Shown here: piece by piece, positions 12,296 to 24,330 of the stretch
How positions within the stretch are numbered: the stretch's first letter is position 1
Layout of the letters: the number at the start of each line of letters is the position of its first letter
From: Erythroxylum novogranatense
Taxonomy: Eukaryota > Streptophyta > Magnoliopsida > Malpighiales > Erythroxylaceae
Assembly: GCA_029891385.1 (NCBI GenBank)
Contig: CM057228.1
Coordinates: 63,990,523-64,054,522, forward strand
Direction of reading: 5' to 3'
DNA length: 64,000 nt
Program-made: the position numbers and the translations under genes
Notes under the pieces: model-generated
The model's input: only the letters and a program-made list of their open reading frames with translations
The model's database searches: none
Told to the model about the DNA's origin: nothing

Positions 12296-13408
12296 TCACT
12301 CAGAGTAAACTGGCTCAGCCAGTTCAATTTCGTCCACAGCTTCAACCTGTAAATTCTCATAATATGGTTTCAATCGATGTCCATTAACTTTAAACACTTT
12401 AAAAGTGTCCAAACTCTGAATTTCAACTGCACCATGTGAGAAAACATTAGTAACAACAAATGGACCTATCCAACGAGATCGTAATTTACCAGGAAAGAGC
12501 TTTAATTTCGAGTGATAAAGAAGGACTTTTTGACCTATGGAAAATTCTTTTCTAGTTAAGATTTTATCATGAAAGGCCTTAGTCTTTTCTTTATAGATTT
12601 TCGCATTCTCATAAGCTTCATTACGTATCTCTTCCAACTCTTGCAATTGTAATTTCCGATTTATTCCAACCTCAGTTAAATCCAAATTGCATTGTTTGAC
12701 TGCCCAATAAGCTTTATGTTCCAATTCTACAGGTAAATGACAAGGCTTTCCGAATACTAACCTGTATGGCGACATACCAATAGGAGTTTTATATGCTGTC
12801 CTGTATGCCTATAATGCGTCGTCTAAGCGCAAACTCCAATCCTTCCTATTAGGATTAACCACTTTCTCCAAATTTGACTTGATTTCCCTGTTAGAAACTT
12901 CGGCTTGTCCACTTGTTTGGGGATGGTATGCTGTTGAAATTCGATGCGTAACACCATATTTCTTCAGTAAAGCCTCAAAAATTCGATTACAAAAATGAGT
13001 CCCGCGGTCATTGATTATTGCTCTAGGTACTCCAAACCTGACAAAAATATGAGATTTAACAAAATCAACAACAACTTTGGCATTATCAGTATGAGTCGCC
13101 TTAGCTTCAACCCATTTTGAAACATAATCCACAGCAACGAGAATATATGTCTTACCGAAAGATGAAGGAAAAGGGCCCATAAAATCAATTCCCCACACAT
13201 CAAAAATTTCACATACCAGGATATTCGTGAGTGGCATTTGGTCTCTTGGTCCTAACCCACCTGTTCTTTGACATCGATCACAAGACTTGCAAAATATATA
13301 AGCATCATAAAACAGTTTAGGCCAAAACAAACCACATTCAAGCACTTTACGGGCTGTCCTTCTAGGACCAAAGTGTCCACCGCATGCAAAAGAATGGCAA
13401 AAATTCAA
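12296..13408 (-). pseudogene. Athila-1 integrase
   Basis: One frame reads from 13408 to 12296, with a single TAG near 12809 where relatives have Trp (TGG). In order: His/Cys zinc-binding region ([10 protein letters not shown] ... [11 protein letters not shown]); catalytic Asp in [10 protein letters not shown]; second Asp in [10 protein letters not shown]; Glu in [12 protein letters not shown]. After the stop comes the C-terminal module [20 protein letters not shown] ... [16 protein letters not shown]. The D-D-E triad is intact. Integrase normally inserts the cDNA copy into the host genome. It follows RNase H in the gag-pol order. Confidence 0.9.
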
Positions 13409-14007
13409 TATTGAAGGGATCTCATCATCAGATACACATCGCCTAATAATTTGATCAGAACAATATTTCCACAGATGTGGTTCATCCCATGCATAATATT
13501 TAGCCTCTCTTTTGATTTTATCTTTTTCAGCTCGTGATAAAGTACTAGGTAGAGACTTGGTAATCAGAAAATTGACTATGTCAGCAAATCAAGGTGTTAC
13601 CTGTTGTGTGGAGAATAGATGTTCGTCTGGAAATTCATCTTTCAGACTGTCTGAAGTTTTGTCTAGACGGATACGACTAAGGTGATCTGCAACAGATTTT
13701 CGGTTCCTTTTGTCCGTATCTCCACATCAAATTCTTGCAGTAGGAGAATCCAACGAATAAGACGTGGCTTTGCTTCCTTTTTCGACAACAAATACTTCAA
13801 CGCAGCATGATCGAATAAACTATGACATGTGCCCAACAAATATGAACGGAACTTCTAACCCAAAAACAAGCGCCAATAATTCTTTTACATTGTTGAATAG
13901 TTTTTCAGGCGTCGTTTAGCATCATCGAAGCATAGTAAATCACATGCGGTGCTCTATTCATCCTTTGCCCCGAACAACACCTAACGATAGTCACTCGTGA
14001 TCGCACA
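13409..14007 (-). pseudogene. Athila-1 RNase H and integrase linker, frameshifted
   Basis: The expected RNase H segment can be followed only in pieces. Frames change between about 13560 and 14007 with several small indels. Recognisable shreds include a segment read from about 13730-13850 (relatives: SDH-AL-YLL-KK--KPRL-RW-LLLQEFD). Confidence 0.7.
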
Positions 14008-14723
14008 TCATCTTAAATGGAAGACTCCAGTCGGAGGTCGGATTATTGGAGCAGAAATTAGCTTCTCCTTTAATTCGTCAAATGCTTTCCTACATGCTTC
14101 ATCAAACTTGAACTCCACATCTTTTTGAAGTAACTTGCATAAAGGTTGAGTGGTCTTCGAAAAATCTTTGATAAAGCGTCGATAGAAACCTGCATGTCCA
14201 AGAAAAGAACGCACTTCCCGTACACTTACGGGGTAAGGAAGAGATTCAATGATTTCTATCTTAGCCTTATCAACCTCAATTCCCTTAGAAGACACTATAT
14301 GGCCTAAGATTATCCCTTGATCAACCATAAAATGACATTTTTCATAATTCAGAATCAAATTATTTTCAATGCAACGTTCCAAAATTTTCTCAAGGTTAAT
14401 CAAGCAAGTATCAAAAGACTCACCATAAAATGTAAAGTCGTCCATAAAAACTTCAATACAGTCATCCACATAATCAGAAAAAATACTTACCATACATCTT
14501 TGGAATGTGGCAGGTGCATGACATAGTCCAAAAGGCATTCGTCGATACGCAAAGGTGCCAAAAGGACATGTGAAAGTCATTTTTTCCTGGTCCTCTGGTG
14601 CCACAGAAATTTGATGATAACCTGAATAACCATCTAAACAACAATAATGAGTTTTCCCTGCAAGTTTTTCAAGCATCTGGTTAATAAAAGGAAGTGGAAA
14701 ATGATCTTTGCGAAATAGCGAAT
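14008..14723 (-). pseudogene. Athila-1 reverse transcriptase core
   Basis: Reading down from 14723: the segment is entered by a one-base shift just after CIDYQN. It then carries LDGYSGYHQI, FGTFAYRRMPFGLCHAPATF, the active-site box VFMDDFTFYG (catalytic FMDD at 14437-14448), ILGHIVSSKGIEVDKAKIE and VRSFLGHAGFYRRFIKDFS. These are the RT blocks of Ty3/gypsy, and FMDD is usual in Athila. The frame is open from 14676 to 14008, where a shift leads into RNase H. Confidence 0.92.
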
Positions 14724-16037
14724 TTAATTTTGGTAATCAATACAAACCCTCCACCCATTTTGTACACGGGTGGGTACTAATTCACCTGACGTGTTCTCTA
14801 CCACAGTTACTCCAGTCTTCTTAGGAACCACTTGTACTGGACTTGCCCATTTACTGTCCGAAATTGGATAGATTATTCCAGCATCTAAAAGCTTCAGAAT
14901 CTCCTTTTTGACTACCTCCATCATTGGTGGGTTCAATCTTCGTTGTGGCTGTCTTATTTCCTTAGCTCCATCTTCTAATAAAATTCGGTGCATACAAATT
15001 GATGGGCTAATCCCTTTCAAATCTGCCACAGTCCATCCAAAAACATCTTTGTAAGTTTTCAAAATACTTAATAATTGTGTTTCCTGCAAAGATGTCAGTG
15101 TGCTTGAAATAATAACAGGAAGAGTTTCATGCTCACCTAAATACACATATTTCAAGTTACCTGGAAGAGCCTTCAACTCCAATTTTGGTGGCTGTATGAG
15201 AGATGGCAACAACTTCGGATTATTTCTATTGAGTTCCAGAAAACGTACCTGTTCCTCCAAGAATTGGCTCCGCTCTAAAATCTGGATAGTGTTATCCAGT
15301 TCTTTAGGAATTGCAAGAAAATCAGCTAGTGTTTTTCCTTCCTGAATATCCAAGCTATTTTCCAATGCAGTCCATAACTTATCTGGTCCATCTAAACTGA
15401 ATGTTTCCTGCACTAAAGTATCAAGAAAACTCACAGAAACAAAAGAATGATCATCATTAGGAAATTTCATGGCATCATAAATATTGAACTTAATCACATC
15501 ACCATCAAACTCCATAGTCAAAGACCCATCATAGACATCAATTTTTGTTCTGGAAGTTTTCAAAAATGGTCTTCCCAATAAAATTGGGACTGAAGTGGAT
15601 GAATCTTCATTGTCCATCTGTAAGAAAAAAAAGTCAGCAGGAAAGAGCATATTATCGACTTGAACTAGGACATCCTCAAGAACACCCTTCGGATAGGCAT
15701 TAGATCGATCAGCAAGTTGGATTATGACACCAGTTTTTTTCAGAGGCCCCATATTCAAAGATTCATAAATAGATTGAGGCATAACATTAATCGAAGCACC
15801 TAAATCCAACAATGCTTTCTCAATTTCCAAATTTCCTATTTTACAAGGGATTGTGAACATACTTGGATCTGGACATTTAGGAGGTAACTTCTTTTGGAAC
15901 ACAGCAGAAACATTCTCACCTAGTCGCACCTTTTCATTGCCACTTAACTTTCTCTTTGAGGTACAAAGTTCCTTAAGAAATTTAGCATAACGAGGAATTT
16001 GTTTAATAGCATAAAGTAAAGGAATATTTACCTGCAC
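14724..16037 (-). pseudogene. Athila-1 protease and N-terminal RT
   Basis: The frame is open for 437 codons. After QVNIPLLYAIKQIPRYAKFL comes the retropepsin-like protease with active site LLDLGASINVMP (DLGA in place of DTGA, as in the Athila branch) and the flap-side motif VPILLGRPFLKTSRTKIDVY. The RT lead-in follows: PPKLELKALP, VFGWTVADLKGISPSICMHR, PQRRLNPPMMEVVKKEI, YPISDSKWASPVQVVPKK and WRVCIDYQN. The stop at 14724-14726 results from loss of one A in an A run. Upstream it is in frame with gag, separated by one TAG. Confidence 0.92.
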
Positions 16038-16052
16038 CTTGCGGAAAGTTTC

Positions 16053-17651
16053 CTAAATTTCTTTATGTTGCTCCTCCTTCTTTTGCTTGGCAAACCTGCT
16101 AGGAAAAGGAGGTTGTATACTGAACTTAGGCATGACAATGGAAGAATCACCCTCATTTTTCTCTTGTGACTGCTTTGGAACTTCTTTCTCTACTTCTTCT
16201 TCCACCTCTCGCTTAGAAACCTTTGGGGTAGGTTCCTTTAACTCTTTTCCACTTCGAAGTGTAATAGCACATGCGCTCTTCTTTGGATTCATCTCAGGTT
16301 GAGAAGGAAGCTTTCCCGAATTTTGTGCCTCCAGCCTATTGATAGCAATCGCCATTTGGCTCATTTGAGTCTCAAGATTCTGTATGCTGGCTTGTGTATC
16401 TTGCTGAAATTTCATGGAGTTCTGTTGAAAGTTCACAGTATTTGTGGCTAATGTCTTGACTATATCCTCCAAAGAATTATTTGCACCAGAACTTTGTCCC
16501 ATTTGCTGCTGCTGTCTAGGCACATAAGGTTGCTTATATGGCTGAAAATTAGAACTTACTTGTTGTCCCTGATTATTGCCATAACGGAGATTTGGATGAT
16601 CTCGCCAACCCGGATTATACGTGTTTGAAAATGGGTCATACTTCCTCTGAGGTTGTCCCAAATAATCACCCATTACCTTAGCTTCTTCAACATTGTCTTA
16701 TTGTAAAGTAGGACACATATCTGTAGGATGGCCAACCATAGAACAAATTCCACAAGTCTTAACTTCCTCTTTCCTAGATACCGCAAGTTGACGCACCAAA
16801 GAATTCAAATCATCTAGTCTTCTTTCCAATGACGAAACTCCCATCTCATTAACATGTCTTGATCCATAATCATTCCGAGCTCCAAATTGTTGTGAGTTAG
16901 ATGCCATAGTTGAAATCAATTCCCATGCAGCTGCTGGTGTTTTATCAACTAGCGCTCCTCCACTTGCAGCATCTATCATACTCCTCTCAGTCGGTGAAAG
17001 ACCTTCATAAAAGTATTGAATCAACAATTGCTCGCTGATTTGATGATGAGGGCAACTTGCACACAACTTCTTAAATCTCTCCCAATATTCATATAATGAC
17101 TCTCTGTTGTTTTGTCGAATGCCACAAATTTCTTTTTTGATATTGGCGACCCTGGCAGCTGGGAAAAATTTCTCCAAAAATAACTTCTTCATCTCCGCCC
17201 ATTCTCTAATACTTCCAGCAGGTAAATAATACAACCAATCTTGGGCATTGTCCTTCAAAGAAAAGGGAAAAGCCCTCAGCTTTATCTACTCTTCAGTGAC
17301 ATTTGTAGGCTTCATCCCCATACAAACAACATCAAACTCCTTCAGGTGCTTATAAGGATCTTCTCCCAATGTTCTTCGAAAAGTGGGTAACAAATGAATC
17401 AATCCCGACTTCAGCTCAAAAGTGGTGTTATCACCCAAATTTGAAAAAGTAATGCAATGAGGATGTCGGTCCTCAGTTGGAGCAGCCAGTTGGCGTAAAG
17501 TACGATTTTCATCCATGTTTCTTTCCCTTTGTCGTTCTTCTCTCAGTACTTGTCGTCTTTCTTTTGTCTGCTTTCTTAATGCCTTTGTTGTTTTCTCAAT
17601 TTCAGGATTGTACTGCAAACTCTCGGATTGATTCGAACTCGTAACGTACAT
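16053..17651 (-). pseudogene. Athila-1 gag (three in-frame stops)
   Basis: The gene starts at ATG 17651, 15 bases beyond the Asp primer site. The whole stretch is one frame with stops near 17286 (TAG), 16695 (TAA) and 16053 (TAG). Features in order: RTLGEDPYKHLKEFDVVC; the capsid core DWLYYLPAGSIREWAEMKKL, FKKLCASCPHH and YFYEGLSPTERSMIDAASGG; the zinc knuckle CGICSMVGHPTDMC; a Gln-rich region; ASIQNLETQMSQMAIAINRL; and NPKKSACAITLRSGKEL. Gag forms the virus-like particle. The TAG near 17286 lies where Trp is expected, so a G-to-A change on the coding strand is likely. Confidence 0.92.
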
Positions 17652-17665
17652 AAAGCGTCAAAATA

Positions 17666-17682
17666 TCCCCGGCAACGGCGCC
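17666..17682 (-). other. Athila-1 primer-binding site (Asp tRNA)
   Basis: The plus strand here reads TCCCCGGCAACGGCGCC, identical to the 3' acceptor region of plant Asp tRNA (before the terminal CCA overlap, where CCG is seen). The minus strand is therefore the primer site. Asp tRNA priming is usual in Athila elements. Confidence 0.92.
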
Positions 17683-17688
17683 GAAATT

Positions 17689-19890
17689 TGGTGAATGCTG
17701 TCGCCTGCAACCAAATATAAAAAGAAACCAACTTCCTGCAACACAAATTAATGTAGTAGTGGAAAGTCGGGATCGTTCCCACGAGGAATTCAGACGTTAG
17801 TAGTTACGCAATAAGAAAGGGAGGTTTTGCAATTTGGGAATTAAACAGAAATTAATTGGAAATTGAAATTGAAAAATAACTAGAAACAAAATAATGAGAA
17901 TTTAATAATCAATAGAAATAAATCTTGGTTTCCGGTCTCCTTCGTTATTGAACTTGCGTTGATCATCGACACTAAAAATAACCAATTTATTAGTTCAACA
18001 TTCGTCGCGGTAAATTTCTTTACCTATTTTCTCTTATGTTTAGTCAACTAAAACATGTATTTGAATTAACCCTTATTAATTAATAACCTGGATACGATCT
18101 CAGATTTAATTAATTAATAGCTTTGTGAATCAAGAAAATCGACGAACTAAACAACATACATACGATGTACATTTAGCCTAGACGATTATTTTTCCTAACA
18201 CCATGTCCCTAACGTAGTAGACAAAAATCCTAGTCGCTACTTTTGATTAAAAGAATTGAACATCAACCTTTTTAATCTAGCGATTAATTGAATAAAAATA
18301 CAAACTAGTTGCGCACCTAGCTGTCAAATTAAACAATCAAACAATGACCCAAAAAATAATTGATACTTGACTAATAAATTGATTGAAATAAAGAACACAA
18401 TCTCACAACATGCAAAGTTCAATAACTAGGATTCCGTACACCAAGAAATAAAATTTAGTTACCCAACATCATGATTTCTCGTTCTATTCTAAATATCATT
18501 GGCGTTGGGACCTGTCGTGGGCATCCTTCTCTTCTTTCTATCTGCAGCAATCACCATAATTTTATTCTACACTGCTCTCTTTTCTTTTCTTTAATTCTCT
18601 CTACCTTATTTCTGTAACTTTGTTCTTCTTGCGCCCACCTCCGCTGCCTCTGCCTTTCTTCATTTTTTAAGCCTTTCTCTTGCGTTGTTTTCTCCATTAA
18701 TTTTGGGATTTGCGTTGATTTTAGCAGCTGCCGCACTCTTGATTTTTCTCTCTTTTTCAGCACTGCCGCCGCTATTTGCTTGCTTCCAACTGTCAGCGCT
18801 ACCATCTCCTGCTTCTTGTGTTTTAATCCTAACGCCGCCTCCCGCCGTTGTTGCTGATTTTATTGCTTGTCCTCTATCTATTTACTTCGCTTCTCATGCT
18901 CTCACTCCTCAAATGACGCCTCTCTCTGATTTTTAATGTCTTCTTCTCTGCTGTCTCACTCGTGATTCTTCCTTTCACTATGCGATGATTTGACAATTTA
19001 AAATCCAACTCTTTAAACCCTCTTGCGTGCTCTCCTTTTGTGTTGTCACGTGTAGCCTCTTGTAGTTGATTTATAGACCAAGCCATTTGTTGCCTCCAGC
19101 TGTCTCCAACTCCTTGATAAGACAATTAAAGCTCACCTTCATTTAAATCCTCTTGCTCTTCTCTGTTGCTCATGCGTGACTTCTTTTGTTATTAATTCAT
19201 GGGACCCATCTGGTTTGACAATTAAAATTGCTACCTTCTTGCTCCTTGTGCGTGGATGGGCTCATTTCTTGTTGCCCTCTATTTAATTTTCAACGCAGCA
19301 CACTTCTTTAGCTACTCATTTCCCGCTGGGTCCCTCTTACCTTTAATGCCTCCTTCTTTCCCCAATTTACGCAGCTACTTATCTGACTTTGACAATTTAA
19401 TTTTGCTTCCCATGCCTCCAACGCTGCGTTTCCTCTTGGCTGAATTACTGACCAAATTTCGTCTGCCTCCTCCACTTGTGCGTGATTATCTTTTTTAATT
19501 CCCCAGTCCCTTCTTTATTTTCACGCAGCCCTTCTTTTTGTCTCTTAATTCAGTCAATTTAAACTTGCTCTCCACCTGTAAATCCTTTGCTCTAATTTGT
19601 TGTTCACGTTGCTCACGCCTACTGCCTCCTCGTAGCATCTTTTGCCCATTTAATTTGCTTCAGACTTCTAACCTGTTGTATTTTACGTTTCTGATTGTTG
19701 CACGAGGCCATGTCTAATTAAGGTCAACGTCTAGCTCCACTCTTTTTATCCCAAAATTGTCACAATTCTTTTTATTTGGTTCCAAAATACACCTTGACAT
19801 AAAAAAAATTAATTTCTATTAAGTACTACTTCAAACCTCACGAATAAAGAAACTTAACACATAAAAAGATAGAAAATAATGACACTAGCA
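17689..19890 (-). repeat. Athila-1 5' LTR
   Basis: On the plus strand it runs TGGTGAATGC... to ...GACACTAGCA, with proper TG/CA ends. It pairs with 8456-10655. Small chance frames occur on both strands and are not genes. Confidence 0.93.
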
Positions 19891-19895
19891 ATAGC

Positions 19896-21293
19896 AATGG
19901 TGCAAGTATCCTTAGACTTGAGGTGCTCAAGGATATCTTGGATACTGATTCTGTGCTTTGACTCCATTCCTTGTTGCCTTACAGAGGTCGCTCATAGGGT
20001 GGTGCTTGGGTACAGCTTGAGGTATTCGAAGGTAATTGAGTAGCCAATAAAGGATTCACCACTTCTGTGATAGCAGAAGATGATACCCATGGCCTCTTGT
20101 TAGGGTCATTACTTAGAAATCTCTGGCCGGAGTATATATGTCATGAAGAGTGTCTTCAGTGACATATAAAGTAATGAGTCCCAGGACAAGAACTGATATC
20201 ACTTCGACTAGATTTGACGTAGTCAGTCTAGTAAGAGTTGACACATTGCCCATACTCATAACCAAATGGGGTATAGCATAGTGAAAGGACGAATTGCACG
20301 GTAATTGTCTATAGAAAGGTTCGTAATATGGTTCATGATGAATATAGCTTCATTCGTCAAACCAATTACTTTCCGGTCAATTGGGGGTCATGATGTGTTG
20401 CTAGATACCGCTCATGACTTGCTCAGATTAAGTGTTAATCTAAGTGGCCAACATAACCGGGAACCTAATGGGTCACACGCATAAGAGTGTCTCGAAAAAT
20501 TCGTAAAATAGTTTTGGATAGAGATCCAATATATGGAGAGCAATAGGATTAAATAGATCCCGATGAGATCGAGATATGTCCCGATGAGATCGCGACATCG
20601 ATATTGCTGAAAAGGGTTTCCGGTGGTTTTTCCATACCGGGACCCGGTAGGCCGGTAGGATCGACCCCAGTGTGACTGGACCACTTCAACATTTATATAT
20701 ACATATATATATGTTATTAATTAATTAAATAAAATATATATATATATGTTGCAACGTGGGAGGAAAGAAGAAGCAAAGGAAGCTTCTTTAATTATGCTTA
20801 GTCATTAAAACATTAAATGACTAAAAGACAAAACTTGAAGATGAGAAAGGAAGATGATCGTGGATGAATAATAAAAATGAGGTTTAAAACAAGTTTTAAA
20901 ACCCAAGTTCATGAGATGATCTTCGTGGCTTTTAGAAAGAAAGAAGGAAGAAGGATTTTTAGAAAATCCTAAGCAGCTTCTCTTCTCACCAACGATCATC
21001 AAGGTTTCTTCTCCAAGTTTTTTCCTTCTCTCCATCGTTTCTCAAGCTCTCCAAGAACAAAGGTAAGATCTAGCAGTCTTTAATTTGTTCTAGCTATTCC
21101 CGGGTCAAAGGGTTTGTCTCGGTTAGGTTCTCCGATCTCTGCGTGGATACCGTTAGAGACGGTCTCCTTTGGCCGTTATGGTTTGAGTTTGTTGTATAGA
21201 CACATGGATCCTGGCTTTCGGGAAGGTCTCGGAATAAATTTTTTTTTTCCGCACCGTGGGCATGTGATGCTCACACACCGGGATTTTCCTACA
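19896..21293 (+). repeat. Copia-1 5' LTR, second part
   Basis: This resumes right after the second ATAGC copy (19891-19895) and ends ...GGATTTTCCTACA, abutting the primer-binding site. It contains the twin CCCGATGAGATCG motif near 20559-20591 and a TA-rich stretch at 20695-20750 that could hold the TATA box. The joined LTR aligns end to end with the uninterrupted Copia-2 LTRs. Confidence 0.93.
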
Positions 21294-21294
21294 G

Positions 21295-21307
21295 TGGTAT
21301 CAGAGCC
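21295..21307 (+). other. Copia-1 primer-binding site (initiator-Met tRNA)
   Basis: TGGTATCAGAGCC lies one base after the 5' LTR. It is complementary to the 3' end of plant initiator-methionine tRNA, the usual primer for minus-strand synthesis in TNT1-like copia elements. Confidence 0.95.
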
Positions 21308-22415
21308 ACTTGTGTCGTATATAACGAAGAAACCATGACTAGGTCGGAGTTGCCTATTGCTTGTGACGATGATGCATGTTGATTGTGTGAATTTCGAATT
21401 CAGTACAGAAATATATTTTTCGAAATTTTATTACCCAGATATGTTCATAAGATGTTGTTTCATATGTCAGTGGAAACTTGGAATTTATCAATGTGATTTG
21501 ATATGGTTTTGCTAATTTATTCCCTAATGTTCTGGTTGCTGTCTTTGCGCACATTCATTGAACAGGCATGCTTATAAATTCGAGAATAAATTGTATAACA
21601 TTTGTTTTTTCCGGATTTTCTTTCACCAACATGTCTCTAAGATGTTTATGAATGTCTATGAGAATGGAAAATTGTTTTCAAGGTGATTTACTATTTATTT
21701 GAGAATTTATTGTGTGCTGCTGGGAATAACTGTGTTGGGGAACACAGATTCTACATTGGCTTTGTTGCTGAGGTTGGATGAGTTTTTGTTGGAAATAAAT
21801 CTTGAAACAATTCATGGGACATGTTGTGAACATTTTGTTACCTCTGTAATTTTATCATAATTATTGAAATTTTTTCAATGAGTTTTTCAAGAAAAACACA
21901 GAGCTTGGCAGTTTTGAGAAAGTTGCTGGAGCTGTTTTGTTTGAAATGATAAATTGTGTATTTCTCAATTCCAATGCCTTGGATCATTTTTAATGTGATT
22001 AAAAACGTGTTATATTGATGTTGTATGCTTGCCTAAATGATTTTCTTGAAATCGGGTTTCCAAACAATTTAGGATGTCAAATGTGTCTTATTAGCGTCTC
22101 GTTAGTATATTCCCTTATCTTGATTGTTTTGGCCGTCACAAATTTTGTGACATGTACCGAAATAGTCTTGATAAAGTGTAGACTACCTAGAGATATTTAG
22201 GGTGATAATTTGATATTCTCAAATTATTTGAAAATCTAAATGATTAAGAGTGTATTCATCAATTTCAAGTTTCATGTATAGTTTGACTATATATGGTAAG
22301 CATGGTACAATGAAAGTGTTTCATTGGTACATCATAATAAAAGATATTACACTTGGTATTGTAAATTTGAACTACACGGATTGAGAAATTAGCCGATTAG
22401 AGAGCAGGCCAAAAA

Positions 22416-22632
22416 CCAGTCGACTGGCACATGTACCAGTCGACTGACACATCCATTCCAGTCGACTGGAACATGCACCAGTCGACTGAAAAGTGCACAG
22501 TAATCCATCCCAGTTGACTGGAACATGTACCAGTCGACTGGAACGTGCACAGTAACCTATAGTAGTCGACTAGCATAAGTTTCAATGATGGCAGCATATG
22601 CCCAATCGACTAGAACATGCACCAATGACTAC
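22416..22632. repeat. CAGTCGACTG palindromic minisatellite in the Copia-1 leader
   Basis: The ten-base palindrome CAGTCGACTG, or close variants, recurs about nine times at intervals of roughly 20 bp, with linkers such as GAACATGCAC and CACATGTAC. The homologous part of Copia-2 (56096-56335) keeps the layout, but most palindromes there are degraded. Confidence 0.9.
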
Positions 22633-23070
22633 AACAACATCTTGAGAGGTGGGATGATGGATGATTTTAGGTATAGACTCAATGTGATTGATGAAATACC
22701 CTAAATCATTCCATATAGTCATGGTGGCTATAATCCTACAGCTTGGAGAAGAGAAAAGATGAGACCAGAAAACCCTCACACATTATATGAAAACTAACGC
22801 CTTCCTTAATATGGGAAGAACCAGAGTTCTTATAGAGTTGGGTTGTTGGGTAAACCCAAGCTCGCTCTATACGGATATGTTCGAACCATGAAAATAAGAT
22901 TTTCGGATTAATGGGTCAGTTTTCACTAGAAGCGTTGATTTGTTGAGTAAACTCAAGGTCAACGTGGACAGAGGCGAAATTGGATAGTGTACATCAGATG
23001 TACGCACATCAAGAGTTGATAACCCAATGAGTGTGCATACATCACGAGTTGATAGCACTAGTCGATAGTT

Positions 23071-23252
23071 GCATCTATGAATCAAGTGGTATGACCGATA
23101 CCTGCCGATAGATCTAAGGTGGCTTGTTGGGTAAACCCAAGGTCATTTTAGTAATATCGGATATCTATGATGCAATTGGTATGACCGATACCTACCGATT
23201 GACCTAAGGTGGCTTGTTGGGTAAACCCAAGGTTATCCTTAGCAATGTCGGA
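23071..23252. repeat. Two-copy tandem repeat of about 91 bp in the Copia-1 leader
   Basis: Units at 23071-23161 and 23162-23252 each read ATCTATGA..., TGGTATGACCGATACCT, CTAAGGTGGCTTGTTGGGT and AAACCCAAGGT. The same pair is present in Copia-2 at about 56771-56951, so it belongs to the family. Confidence 0.88.
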
Positions 23253-23418
23253 TATCGACCCACTAGGACATTTTGTCATAATGTTTCTTGGATTCGTACT
23301 GAGGGTTATGGATTCTTTGAAACTAGTGGGAGCCATATACATGTCATTCAAGTCCTTATGATCATGCATGTAATTCTATTCTAACATTCTTTCTCTCTTT
23401 CCCTAAAGGTTATTGAAG

Positions 23419-24330
23419 ATGACTTCCAGTGTGAACTTGCGCTCACTTATGGACTCCAACAAATTAACTGGACCAAATTTTCTCGATTGGGTGAAATATG
23501 AGAATTGTTCTCGAATGAGGGCGGGATATATCCTAGATGTTCCACTTCTGATCCACTGCTGCCGATGCTTCGATGAGGATCGAAAGCATATCGTAAGCAT
23601 CTTAAAGAGCGGTGACATGGCTACCTGCATTATGCTTGCCTCGATGTCACCAGAGCTGCAGAAGCAACATGAGTCTATGGATGCTCATACCATAGTGTTT
23701 CATCTTAGGGAGTTGTTTGATGAGCAAGCTCGGTCTGAAAGGTTTGAGACCTCGAGGCTACTCTTCACTACTAAGATGACTCCAGGTTCATCTGCAGTGC
23801 AATATGCACTGAAGATGAATGGGTATATTGAGAGGTTGGCCGTCTTAGGTTTTATTATAGATTATGAATTAAGTGTTGACTTAATTCTAGTTGGATTGTA
23901 TGATAGTTATTCACAGTTTGTGTTAAACTATCGGATGAACCAAAAATCCACGACAATCCTCGAAGTTGATCAATCGCCAAGGCAAGCAGAGCAATCTATC
24001 AAGAAGGATAGTAAGCAAATGCTTATGGTGGCTTCTTCTTCTGGTTCAAAGAAAAAGAATCTAAAGAAGAAAAAGTCTAAGAAACCAAAAGGAAGTGCAG
24101 CCAAGAAGAAAACCAAAGAGACTGCACCAAAAGGAACTTGTTTTCATTGTGGCAAGACTGGCCACTGGAAGCGGAACTGTAAAGTCTATCTGGATGAATT
24201 GAAGCAGAAGAAGGCATCAGATGCCTCAGCTTCTTCAGGTATGTTTGTCATTGAGGTTAATACTGTTTCTGACCATAACATATGGGTATTAGATACCGGT
24301 TGTGGCTCACACATATGCAATGATATGTAG
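23419..24330 (+). pseudogene. Copia-1 gag and start of protease (broken)
   Basis: The gene starts at ATG 23419 (MTSSVNLRSLMDSNKLTGPN), 13 bases after a pyrimidine-rich stretch. Retrotransposon gag features follow: TCIMLASMSPELQKQHESMD, HLRELFDEQ and MNGYIERLAVLGF. A Lys-rich stretch (24030-24120) precedes the zinc knuckle CFHCGKTGHWKRNC. The frame enters the protease active-site region WVLDTGCGSHICN and hits TAG at 24328-24330. Compared with Copia-2, residues encoded at about 23490-23600 are out of frame because of several small indels that turn CTG or CAG into CG, so the protein is scrambled there but recovers. Confidence 0.88.

Larger units (their letters stand above)
8456..19890 (-). mobile_element. 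Athila-type Ty3/gypsy LTR retrotransposon (Athila-1), full length
   Basis: The two LTRs are 8456-10655 (3' LTR) and 17689-19890 (5' LTR), each about 2.2 kb and nearly identical by eye. It is flanked by ATAGC at 8451-8455 and 19891-19895, and the sequence outside rejoins exactly into the Copia-1 LTR. On the minus strand, the Asp-tRNA primer site follows the 5' LTR; then come gag, protease, RT, RNase H, integrase, 1.6 kb of non-coding sequence and a polypurine tract. The order and residues (protease DLGAS, RT FMDD) fit the Athila branch. No envelope-like frame is seen. Coding regions have several stops and frameshifts, so it is probably non-autonomous. Confidence 0.95.
21308..23418 (+). other. 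Copia-1 long untranslated leader
   Basis: About 2.1 kb between the primer site and gag has no credible protein. It aligns with 54991-57117 of Copia-2. It carries two repeat zones, listed separately at 22416-22632 and 23071-23252, and four copies of the palindromic TTGGGTAAACCCAA-type motif. Confidence 0.75.

Noticed and set aside
22416..22632. Possible CRISPR-like array
   Set aside because: Repeat units are short palindromes at about 20-bp spacing with similar, not unique, linkers, in a plant retroelement leader that is shared with a sibling copy.
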